From: Xylocopa sonorina
Taxonomy: Eukaryota; Arthropoda; Insecta; Hymenoptera; Apidae
Reading direction: 5' to 3'
Assembly (NCBI RefSeq): GCF_050948175.1
Contig: NC_135209.1
Span: 1,488,001 to 1,552,000, forward strand
DNA: 64,000 bases
Shown here: positions 1 to 12,300 of the stretch, in pieces
Layout of the letters: each line of letters starts with the position of its first letter
How positions within the stretch are numbered: position 1 is the stretch's first letter
The notes under the pieces: model-generated
Told to the model about the DNA's origin: nothing
Databases searched by the model: none
The model's input: the letters and a program-made list of their open reading frames with translations, nothing else
Position numbers and translations under genes: made by a program

Positions 1-361
1 AGCCGAGCCGGCCGCGTACGCGCCTTAATTGTCTCGAAATTAATGAACGAAGATAATGATAACGACCGTCCCTGTGATATCAGCGACAAGGAGGAGACTT
101 CCCGCGACGAGCGCGGCAGATATTACTTTTCTGTGCGAGAAGGGGGTGTCGAGCATGAGGAACTATTGTATTACCTTCTTCTTCAGTTTCCTCAGCTAGG
201 GATGCGAATAAAAAAAAAGAAAGATGAATTATAGGGCGCGTTTTTTGTGCGAAATCTGATTCTGAAACGACTTACTTTGATGTCCTGAATAGTCTAAGCA
301 TTGAAACAGGTTGTAACGATCAGATGAGCATTGTATGTTGATGTTAATTGTTAATACACAC
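1..361 (-). other. Intronic sequence after the last recognised dynein exon
   Basis: A clean donor (CAG|GTGTGT, minus strand) closes the last recognised dynein exon at 362, so this stretch is intron or contains very short exons. A strong polypyrimidine acceptor lies near 200 on the minus strand, followed by a short GAA-rich segment and a GTAATA donor. This could be a microexon in the variable linker that follows this point in the family, but I cannot prove it. The plus-strand frame at 43-234 has no recognisable protein features. Confidence 0.4.
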
Positions 362-3300
362 CTGCGTTGCCAATATGGAGGTGAGCATCAAGGATGTTTC
401 CTGTTGGTCCTTAATAATATCCGCGTTTTCGTTCATACCAAAGACGCTGGGAGCCGTGGCCATAGGAAAGGACCTGATGTACTCGAGAAATTCACTGTGA
501 TCGCTGACGTCAGGGACGTAATACAAGCCGCTGGGATCGAACGGGTAGTTCTTCGTCGCGATAGCCTCGATGCAATAGAATTTCGTTAGGATCGTGTTCA
601 ATGTTCTCCTGTCCCACTCATCAGTCACACGACCGCCATAATTGCACTCGCCTGTAAATCGAATCAATCCATTTAATTCTCAATTCATCGATCCCTTTAA
701 TATCGTATGTTCTTCTCAGCAAGTTGAGTATAACGTATACCCGTTAAGTATTTCAGAGCAGTGAATTGAACGTCGTCGTATTGGTCCAAGAAAATTTTCA
801 GCTGTAACGCACTGATGCGTAAATCAGTCTCATTGAACTCGTACTGATTATTCCAACCGATCGGGCCGAATTTCCTCCGTTCTTGAACGATCGCGTGGAA
901 AAAGCACAGCGCAAAGAGCAGCTTCTTGAACGTCTCCTTCTGCTTGCACGTTTCGAAGAATTCCTCGTCGCATATCGGGTCCTAGCAAACGTAAAAGCAC
1001 CTCGAGTGTATCTGTTCTTTCATCTGCGTCCAACGCTCTGGTTTTCCACGGTTACCTGCAAAAACGATCTGACTATGTTCGCCCTCAGTCCTTTCGGTGG
1101 TTCGTTCGTCATTTTGACGCCGTTCTGGAGAACGCTGACGGGGAAGTGGTCCACTGGGTAGCTTGTCAACCATAATCGGAAATCTGGGTGCACCGTATCT
1201 GGTGTGAAGCTTTCGCAAATCTGTAAGAGAGATTATTCGTTTCTTGTATATTGGCGTGGCGAAGCGCAAGTTTTTTAAGCGTCTACTGTATCATAAATGC
1301 AAGCTTTCTAAGCTCAAGCTTCCCAAGCGCAAGTTTTTCAAGCGAAAGCTTTCTAAGCGCAAAATTTCAAAGCCTAAAATTTCTAAGCGCAAAATTTCAA
1401 AGCCAAAACTTTCAAAGTGCAAGCTTTCCAAGTGTAAGTTTTCCAAGCGCAAGATTTCCAAGCGTAAGCTTTTCAGGCGAAAGCTTTCTAAGCGCAAAAT
1501 TTCAAAGCCTAAACTTTCTAAATGCAAGCTTTCCAAGCACAAAATTTCGAAGCCTAAACTTTCTAAGCACAAGCTTTCCAAGCGCAAGCTTTCCAAACGC
1601 AAGCTTTCTAAGTGCAAGCCATCCAAGCGTAAGCTTTCCAAGCGCAAGTTTTCCAAGCGTAAGCTTTTCAGGCGAAAGCATTCTAAACGCAAACTTTCTA
1701 AACCTAAACTTTCTAAGCGCCTACACTATCATAAGCACAAGTTTTCTAAGCCTCTTCAGGCAGCCACAGTACTCCAAAGAGTTAATAGATGATTAAAGGC
1801 ACCTTCTCCAAGAGTGGCATGAAACTCTTGGCAAGATGACAATTCTGCAACACCACCCAGGTGCCATTTTTCACTCCCTCGTCGATCAGGCGAGCGGCGA
1901 TAACTCCTTGCCCTTGACCCAAAGACAAGGAGAAGAGCCGGTTGGTACCAAAACCCTGATCGTCTGCGAATTTCAGTAGAATCGCCATGGGATCCGCGCC
2001 AGGCGTCAACACGAATATCAGCGGGATGCAGGAGTGCGAGTCCGCGAACGACGATACCAGGTCGAAGGGCGGCGGCTCGATGTACCGGCGTCCCAATTGT
2101 TCTGCCAGAAATCAATGGAAAATCGTTTCCGCTCCCAATGCGACTTAAATACGACACGCTGAGACGTATGTGTTTTTCATTATCTCCAAAATGCTAGACT
2201 GCATTGCGCATTCAGATTCCACTTTAATTTACATCGCCTAATTATTAGACTAGATATTTGTGAAAAGATTACAGAACGCATGTAATACAGTGAAATATGT
2301 GAAATCTCGCATAGAGTAATATTTAAAAAATGAAATTCGTTGTTTGCTTCTGTTATTTTATGTTATTTACAACTTTTGATACTTTTAATCGAATACGTCT
2401 CAGCTTGTGCTAGCCGTACAAATTGAAGATTTTACGTGGCTGAACAAAACAGTTTGTTTTAAGTAAACATCGAGCGATAGATTAACGCTTCGAGGAACGA
2501 TAGACACGAGACATTCTCGCTTACCCTCCACAAATTGCTGAACGGCTGGCAAAACTTTGTCAGGACGTATACACCGCAGCACGAGCATCCTCCCGAAAGG
2601 TTTAAGCTCGTCGTAAGGCGCGGGGAATGTTAAAGTGTGAGGCTCCATGTGATCAAAGACGATCTTCCAAGCGTCCAGATTTTCCATAAAAGAGTTCTTG
2701 AACCCCTAAACAAGAGGAAGCCAACACCAATTTCGTACAAACAGAAAAGCCAACGATCAACCCAATAAGAAGTCGAATCTCTGAGATACTTAGAAAGATG
2801 CCTGTAGAAACTTGAAGGAATGGAGGAACCACAATTTACTTTCTCTATACCCTTTGCACATCGTTTCGTACCTCGAACCCAGGAATATCGTTCAAACGAC
2901 ACAATTCGTCCCACGATTTCGACGGTAGCCAGTTGGTGGGATTCTCGAAAGGGTTCTCGAGGCCAACGCCGCCGGTTAACAGAAACATCCATTGGGGCAT
3001 CGAGATCTTGCCCTGCTTGTTCAGCAGATTCACCGAGAGCAGCAGCGAGAAAAGAAGCTTGTCCTTCTCGAACAACGACCGGCATATGTTCACGTAAAGG
3101 GAGTACGTGAAGTGCTTGGTGAGGTCCTTCAGCCGTTCCCGGATGTCTTCGACCGGGTCCGTGTTGTCGATCGTATTCTTGAAGAGGTTCACGAACCAGA
3201 CCAACGAGTACTGATACATCGGATCGATGTTCGCCAGGACAGCTACGGGAGAATACCTCGATTCGATACTTTCAAGTTTCTAGAGGACGGATTTAAGTAC

Positions 3301-6300
3301 CGATCGTGAAGAAGAGAACGGTGCTGTGAGTGGCTATGGGCGTGTACTCTAATCTGGCGACGTCGATGGACTTCTCTGTGACCTCAGCCGCGGTCTGCTT
3401 CGCAACGATCTCGTCGGAGAGAGTCTTGGACGAGCTGAGGACGCTGATCGCTGTTTCGTCCTCGAGAATGTTTCCCTCAGCCGTGGACAGGACCTCCAGT
3501 ATCTGGTCCTCGATCTCCTTTAATTTCCTGCGAAAGAACTTGTTAATGAAGCGGCCGTGGGACGTAATGGAACGTTGATGTACTTCTTATTCGCGGCTCC
3601 CTGAACGATCAGCTGGTTCTTCTCAGACTCCAGGTCCGGTCTTTCTTTGGCTACCACGATGCCGAGGAGCTGGTCCTCGAGACCCACGGGTGTGATCATG
3701 AAGTTCAATAGTGTCACTTTCACTGCGACTTCTGGGAGATAATGGGGATTGCGTAATTTCGTTGTGATATATAATCTGGAAAAGAGGAACTGAGATATTA
3801 GGGGCGAGAGGAAGTTTAAAGGACGCGTGCTAAATTTTCTGGTGCATTTTTCACTTAGAAATAATATTGACACTTTGCACAGACGTTAGCAATAGTTTCT
3901 ATTGGTAAGATGGCAATCTTTGAGTAGTAATTTAGTCATAGCTTCTATTGTTAACTTCTCCTAGCAATAGAAAATTTCAATTTCAAGAAGAAACTTGAAG
4001 GAAACCTGTACTTGTCAAAATGCTGCGATGGAATGAGTTAATGTTCTTATCACACTTGTGACAATTATAAATTGAGCCTAATAGTTATTCTACAACTCTA
4101 ATCTCTGTTATTTTATCTAATCTCTATTTATTTTAATATTTAATCTAAGTATTCCAATCTCTAATTGTAATAGGTCTAACAAAGTTAATTAAAATTGAAT
4201 AATAGCGATAAAGCACCCACCGAAAGTTGGCGGAATATTCGATGATAGAATCCCCGACTTTGATGCAAACCGTGCCGCCGGATCTAAACGTTTGCTTCAT
4301 CAGAAGCGGCTCGAGAGCGGCGTCGAGTTCCTCGCCAATGTTCTCCAATAGAACCGGCTGACCGAACTGAATCGCGTTCTCTAAAATCCTCATATAATCG
4401 GTCTGCGAGAGTCGAATCACGTGCACGTTATTCTCCTTCTCCATGTTCTTTATCCACTTGTTAGCCTGGCCTTGGGGATCGATCATCAACGGCCATCGTC
4501 GGGAGTTCGTCACGATTATGCCGTTGTCTATCGAGAACAAATCGCTCGGTAGACCAAAGATGTTCCACGATCGTATCAGCACCGGATCACCGAGAATTTG
4601 AGTCAATTGATAGTCCCTCGTGCAAACCACCTCCAAATCGGTGCAGATCTGCACCCAATTGTCGATCTGCTGCTGTCTGTACTGCGAGGTGAACACGCCA
4701 AGATAGGCAACGACACCAGAACCGATTAGAACGTCCCCAGTGAGCGTGTAGTACCGTTCGCCTAGCATCTTCGCGGTTTCTGACCACCTGGTGTACTCTC
4801 CGCCCAAACCGCCAATCAGTTCTCTGGCTCTTCTCAATTTCGCCTCGCACTCGGCCACCTCGTCGGTCATCGCTTTGTACTCAGCTCTCCGCTGGCTCAA
4901 CAGCTCCTCCAGCTTCGCCAGCCTGTCGCGCACCTCTTGGAGCTGCGTCCTCTTCAAGTTCAACTGGGCCATCGCCTCGCCGTAATCGGCCTCAGCCTTC
5001 GCCAGAGCCTGCTTCTTAGGCGCGACGACTTTCGCGACCTTGTCGTACTCTGACAACGCGAACACCCATCTGCAGAGGCCCTCGCAAGCCGTCGACACGT
5101 ACTTGATCCTCTCTGGATCGAAATTCGGGTTGGTCAGGATGGTAGTGCGGATCTTCGTCATTATTCGTTCAGGGATGTTGTCCTTGTCGAAGGTTAACAA
5201 GGATTCGAGGAACTTCATGTCGCTTAACATGCGAAGCGACGCCTTCCAGTAATCGTCCACGGTCCCCTCTGGCGTCTTCACCTTTTCTGGTTTCACGTCC
5301 TAATGGGATACGGTTTTTGTGTGAGGTTTTTTCTTACGCTCGATGGTGTAACGTTATTCTGTGGAGTCTAGGAGAGGATCGAACCTTGAGAATGCAAACT
5401 GCTTCCATCACTAGGCGAACGCCAGCCGGTGGTCGTTTCATGGATCTCACAATTTGAATATCTTGCGGGGTCAGAGTGTTCAAGGCGGCATTGGCTGCGT
5501 TTAATATTGGCATCACTTCTTGCAGATCTGCGTCGCATTCTGCTCGAATAGCGTCAGCTTCGTTCGCGACTACCTAAAGAGAGAAAAAGAGAGAGAGATT
5601 CGTTTGTTTAAAAATTGACAACATCTCGAAACATTTATAAATCCTATATATTATTATTCTATCCGCCTGTTTCTTCGTTAGCGTCTTTCGCGACGCTTCC
5701 CACAGTCTTTCTGCCCTTAGATCTCGTTAACGTTAACACACAGCGCGAGGCGAAAGGAATTTCAGCGTGGGTAACGAGGAAACTCGAGGGCCGTTTAGAA
5801 GGGAGCGGCTACCAAAATAAAAATCGAGTGACTGTGATCTTTAAGCCGGCAACACCTTACCATGGCCGCCTCCTCGTCGCTCTTCACGACTTGCTCCATG
5901 GCAGCCGCCTCGTCGCTCTCCCTTTGAACGTCGAGGAACATGGCCTCGACGTCCTTAGCGGCCACGAGGAGCTTCGGTTGTAGGGCCACCAGAATCTCTT
6001 GCATCTTCTCGACTTGCTTGTGAGTACTGTCCAACTTCTCCAAGCCAGCCTCGTACCGTCTCTTGCCATCGATCGCCTCCTGTCTCTTTTTCGCGAGCAG
6101 ATCCTTGAACGTGCTGATCAGCTCCAGGTACGACGTGGGCGTCACGTAGTTGTAGCGTTTCGCCTTCTTCAGGAACTCGAACGATAGATCCTGCGTGGAC
6201 GTGTGAAAGAACTGGCACATCTCGATGCAAGCTGCACGTTCGTGCCCAGTAAGATCGATCTCGTCGAGGAATTTCGTCGCGACAGCGAGCAGAGCGTCCT

Positions 6301-9300
6301 CAGGCCACGGCTGGAGCCAGTCGATCGTGCAGCAATTGACCAGGGCGGGGAACTTTCGAATTCTGACACGGAAATTGTCGCCAATAGGGGACATCGTGAC
6401 GACCACGTGCAGATGCTCGCGCACGGTCTGCACGAAGAAGTTGAACAACGCCACGAGGCTACCATCCGTCTGCAACGATCTCTCCCTTTGGCGATCGATC
6501 ACGCGCATCTTCTCGCAGATGTCCGACAGCTCGTCGGCGGCGAATATATTGGGCACCTCCCCGGAGTTTAACAGATTGCTGATGTCCTCGAGGAACGTCT
6601 CCTCTTTGATCTGCGTGTCCAGGAAAAGGAAAACGGTATGCAAATCGCTGGCTGCGCTCTTCCTCAAGATGTTCTTCAAGTCCTCGTGCCACTCGTAAAC
6701 ACCGTACTGCTGAGACATTTCCACTTGGAACAGCTCGTAGTCTGCGATGTGGGCCGCCAGTTTTGTTAACGACTGACGTCCCGAACCGCCCACCCCGATC
6801 AACAGCGCGTGACTCCGTGGCTGCATCATTACGCGGCAGATCTTCGAGAGATGTTCGATGGCGAACCTTTCGACGAGAAAATTAAATAAAGCAGCTCGTT
6901 ATCGATCGCCAGTTTCGAGTGAAAGGGACTCGCGTTATAATATGAGCAACGTTGGAAACCTGAAGAGAACGAGATTCATCGGTGTCCTCGATATTGAATT
7001 GTATTCCATGAGGTATTCTTCAGCGACCATGGCAAGGTAATCCAAATCCGCCACCTCTACGTACAACTTTTTGTCCGCCAATGGGTCGTGGAAGTCGCAA
7101 TAAATCAGACGTCGAAGCTCCACGTCTGTCACCTGATCGCAATTAAAGAGAAAAATTACTGTAATCCAAAATCGTTAATACTTACAGAAGGAACGTACCA
7201 AGTCACCAGGATCCGTGTGTAAATCTCGAAACAGTTGGTCCAGGTTGTCATCCATATATTCTGACATAGTCTTTCGTATCTGTTGAACAAGCCATCTGAT
7301 ATCCATATCGTCTACCAAACGATCTCCATAGACACGTAGCACTTCGTGCACCCACAGTCGTTTCAAGTCCACCTTGAAGCAGTTAAGATATCTTTTATTA
7401 AAAGCGTTCGCGATTTTTACTTAAATTTTACTCTAAGTCCAGTACTTTTATTTAGAGTAGTGGCACTTTAAATTCACCCAGTTAAGATATCTTTGATTAA
7501 AAGCGTTTGAGATTTTTAGTTAAATTTTACTCCAAGTCCAGTACTTTCATTTAGAATACTGGCACTTTAAATCCACCCTTTTGCGAATTGAGTACTTCAA
7601 CTTAAACATTTTATTTAAAAGAACACCAAATGTATGTTTTCTTGTTGATACGACAACGTTATTGGATTATTATAAATAATTCAGAAAGACTTTTCTTTTT
7701 CTCTTTTATTCTACAAGGCTCAGGAAGTGCATTTTGTTGGTCAGACAGGCACACTCTACTTTTTCTATCACCATATTCACCGATGTTGAACCACATTGAA
7801 GAAAAATTTTCCAAAATAAAATATTATAAGGTTTGTTAGATATAATTAACAACTCGGTTACTACTTGCAAGTTACAAGCCGGCTAAGTTATCTAACTAAT
7901 TAAACGAGCTATCTTTGCACTTTGGTATGTTAATTACTTTTAAATAAATATCAGTACTTTGCGAACAACATTCTTTACTTCTTACTACCTAGTTTATATA
8001 TGCTGTTTTTTTTTTTTAATAAAATATTTAGGTAGATGTACTTCATTTATAAAAGAGTGAATTTAAAGTGCCAACACTATATCTTTGTATCTTTGTATTC
8101 TATTTTACCTATTTTAATTATTTTGTTAATTACTTGTATATAACATTTTGTACCTTTTTGTATTAAATTCTTCATTTCTTACTATCTAATTAATGCTTTT
8201 TAAACAAAATATTAGATAGAATAACTTGATTTGCAAAAGGGTGAATTTGATGTGCAAAAAAATGAATTTGATTTACAAAAGAGTGAATTTAAAGTCCCAA
8301 CACTATATTTTTGTATTTTTCCATTCTAATTATCTTGTTAATTACTTCTAAATAATATTTTGTACCTTTTTGAATTAAATTCTTCATTTCTTACTATCTA
8401 ATTAATGTAGTGCTTTTTAAATGAAATATCAGATAAAATAACTTGATTTGCAAAAGGGTGAATTTGATTTACATAAGAGTGAATTTAAAGTCCCAACACT
8501 ATATCTTTGTATTTTTCCCTTCTAATTATCTTGTTAATTACTTATAAATAATATTTTATACCTTTTTGAATTAAATTCTCTATTCTTTACTATCTAATAA
8601 ATGTGGTGCTTTTTAAATAAAATATTTAGATAGACTAACTTAATTTGCAAAAGGGTGAATTTAAACTGCCAATACTATAAAATAAGCACCATTACGTTTC
8701 GATAATTACTGGCTGAGTAACAGACTCGGGTGTGCACAATAACACACCCTGAACCACCCTCGAAAAATCCCGCAAGTTGAACAAATAATGACACTTGGCC
8801 GGCGTTGGCAGCAGATACTTCCTGGTCTCCTTATAAATATCCAGCGTGCCGTGAACGATATAATCAACGCTGGGGATGAAGAAATCCGGGAACTCGTTGC
8901 TTCGAAAATGCCAGGACACGATGGCGGAGAAGATGGTGGTCAGTACGTCGTCAGAGAACTCCGAGATGCCCAGCGTGAAGAAGTGCCGTTTAAATCGCGG
9001 CGTAACGTCCAGCCCGCTGGCCGGTGGGCCCATCGCGCAGACCAATTGAACGTCCACCAGCTTTATAGGCGCCACTTCCTTTAAATCGTACCACGTCCAA
9101 TGGTCCAGCCACTGTCTCAGTAGTTCAATAGGCGGTTGCGCGCCGTACTCCTCTTTCTGGGGCATCGAGAGGTCGTCGACGAATACTACCCAGTGCTTCC
9201 CTGGCGGTGCGCCGTACAACCCCTTCTTTCGTCTGTCCAATTTGTTCATGACGATCTCCTGGGTCTGATTGGCGGTGGTCTGCGCGGAGAATATCACGAA

Positions 9301-12300
9301 CAGAGGCTTGAACGTCTCTGGATCGTTCTTCCTTAACAGAAACTCCATGATGTACACGGATTTTCCAGTACCAGTTGGGCCAACCATGAGGACAGGCTTT
9401 TGATGACGGATCAAAAGCTTGAAAAGATGAAAGTAACGGACGGTTTCGATCGTTGGGATTATTATCTGATTCACTGGCACGTCTTTGGGTATTGGCGGGG
9501 TGTCCTGCAAATCCTCCATCCACGGCCTCCATTTCCCTCTGCCCTCTTTGATATACTTGTAATCGAATACCAGACCTGTTAACGGCAAGTTCACCACGTA
9601 CGGTTTCGCTGGATCCGTGGTTTCTTCAGAGATGTGGAAACGTTCTCTGATATCGTCAGGGAATTCTCTCTCAGTTAGTGCTCTGAAGAGATCGCTGAAC
9701 CATTCGCGAGAGTCCACTACCAGTGTGCCACCCATCGCCCAGATGCAAGAAAAGAAGAAGCAACCCTAAAATGTCCACGACGATGATCACTAATTTCTGC
9801 TGTAATTGAAAGAACTTAAAAGCTCTCTCATCTGTACCTCTACTTGCGCCCTCATATCTAAATCTGATAACGTTTGGAGGTACTTCTCGTTGTAGAAGTC
9901 GTCGAGGAAACAGTCGAACAGATACATCACGGATCTAACCAAATTGGCGTCAGGCATCGTTATTAACTCCTAGAGAAAGAAAGCGAGGCAATCGATTTTA
10001 AGAACAGCAATAATATGTTACTCGAATCGATTCGTGAAAGAAGCTTCTCACACCTTGACTCCCCACTGAAACAGATGCAGAAGAGGCGGACAGAACCTCA
10101 TATACATATCATGCAGATGGTGTTTAAGGTGTTCCGTGAAGGAGGATGGCAAAGTGTTCAACCAAGACAGCAACAGCGGAATCCAGCCTAAACTAACCGG
10201 CTCCATGTAAATCATACCGCATCTGGACACCGTGGCAGGCGATGCGACCTGTTGTCACATCGAAAACCGTATGAATAAATTAAATAAACTATTTCTCGTG
10301 CCAGATACTCGTAACAAACCACCACCTCCAAATCCATAGGCTCGAAGATCAGGTTCGTAGTGGGCGCCAGCTGGATAATTTCTCCAGAAGTCAGACACAG
10401 CTTCTTGTTGTCGTCCAACACAGTGTTCATATTCTCGATCCACAAGGCGTCGACTGGACCATCGAAGATCAACCACTTCCTGTTCAGATTCGTGGACGTG
10501 GCGAAGGCTCTGTAGCTGACAGCGAGCACACCGTCGCTCCACTCGTGCGAAGCTGGATCGAACTGACCGTATAATTGGCCCATAGTGATCGCCTTAGGAT
10601 TGATAACCGTCATCTCCACCCGGTGTTCGTCCATCAGCTTCTGTTCCTCCAGCAGACCCAGGCAGTCGGCCAGCATCCTGTAAGCGGAGGTTTTCCCACC
10701 AAATGGTAGACCCACGATCATGAAACCGTGTCTGACGATCATCATCTCGTAGATCTGTTGTATCTTCTCCAAGAAAAAGTCGGTGCATTGAATATTAGCT
10801 GCTGCGCAGGCTTGTCTCGTGCACGCGTTCAGGTGCGTGTAATCTGGAGTGGGAAGAACGACGCCAGGGAACAGGTCAGAGGCGATACCCTCGAAAAGAG
10901 GAAGATCGTGGACCAGGAACTTGGGCAGATTTACATCCAAGATGCTCCTTAACATTAAGATGTCCTCAGACTCGTTGGGATATCTCAGCTTTAGATTACC
11001 AGCTGCTATGAGAACAGACTTTACTGCTCTCATACCGTAGTCGTAATGATTCTGACTGCTCAATTGTTCAGAGCAGAGCCTGTAAGCGGTCACGATCTTC
11101 ACAGCCAGAGGTCTGCCGTTGTAAAAACCGTAAGAGTAGAGCGTGTTCTCTGCGATCAGCGCGTAATCGGGCACCATCATCGCTACTGGACGGAACAACG
11201 CCTTCAGATTGTCCGGTAACTCGGATCTGCCCGCGTAACCAGGATTCATAGTGATGAAAATGGCGCATGTGGGGTCCAGAAAGATCTCAGAGCCCTCGAA
11301 CACCATCTTCTCAGCGCCGCTATTGATCGCCCGTTGTATCGTCAGGATTTGTTGCGCGACCACCGACAGGACCTCCAGGTCGATTCGATTGAACTCGTCG
11401 AAGCAGGACCAGGCGCCGCAAGAAGCCAGTCCTTTGAAGAACTTCCCCAAGGCGAGGTAGTCGAGACCTTCTGAACAGTTGAACACGACGCACTGTTTGG
11501 CCACCGCTTTCGCGAGGTCCTTCGTCGTCTCCGTCTTCCCAGTTCCGGCTGGTCCCTCTGGTGCACCGCCTAAATGAAGGCTCAGAGCGCCAAACAGAGT
11601 TCGATAGCACCGATCAGTTAACGGAGTGATCACCAGTCTTGAGGAATTACCAAGGTACTCGTAACCGTAACGTTGATGCGAGTTTATCATGTAAGCTCGC
11701 ATGTTTTCTTCCTGAAAATAATATTTCTCCTGATTATTGTACCGTTTGATTCTTCTTATTCCGTGCGAGAAGCTAGCCTGACCATCCAGTAGTATCGCAG
11801 GTGACACAGCCACCTGAAATCGGTATTCTTGATCACCTTGTCCTCGTACAGGTTTTGCAACACGTCCTTTCCATGGACGTCCAATGTAACTAAAGCTTCT
11901 ACGAATAGAAACGGATTCGTTTATGTATTTTGTAGCAATGGAAAAAGATGAAACTGTATAATTACCCAGGGTGATGCGATTTTGTTTAGACAATGTGCCT
12001 CTGACGAGGTATATGATCTCGTTTAACTCCGTCTGACATTGATCCAAGTATCTTTTCAAGCCTTCAGCACCAGACAACATCGATTCTTCGATGAACGAGG
12101 TCCAATACGTTTTACCAACGCAAAGGATCGTTTGGCCGGGCCACTCGAGCACCCACACCTTCCTCGGTTTCGTAGGGTACGCCAATATCGCCTGTTCCAC
12201 TTTGTGCCGTACACTTTTTCGCATAATTGCCTCCAATTCGACCAGCCATTTCTCCACCTGTCCCCTGGCAGCGGCGGTGGATATCACCTCTATAAGTTCG

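Noticed and set aside
1244..1796. Open frames of 130-182 codons encoding Lys/Ser-rich, Phe/Ser-rich or Leu/Glu-rich repeats on both strands
   Set aside because: They come from a stop-free 15-bp minisatellite inside a dynein intron with good splice sites on both sides; overlapping frames on both strands are open for the same trivial reason.
11784..11965. Middle part of a continuous 707-codon minus-strand frame, apparently dynein protein
   Set aside because: The stretch between 11966 and 11711 reads in a different frame from the true exon (11889-11783, VTLDVHGKDVLQNLYEDKV); the single-frame reading crosses two introns.
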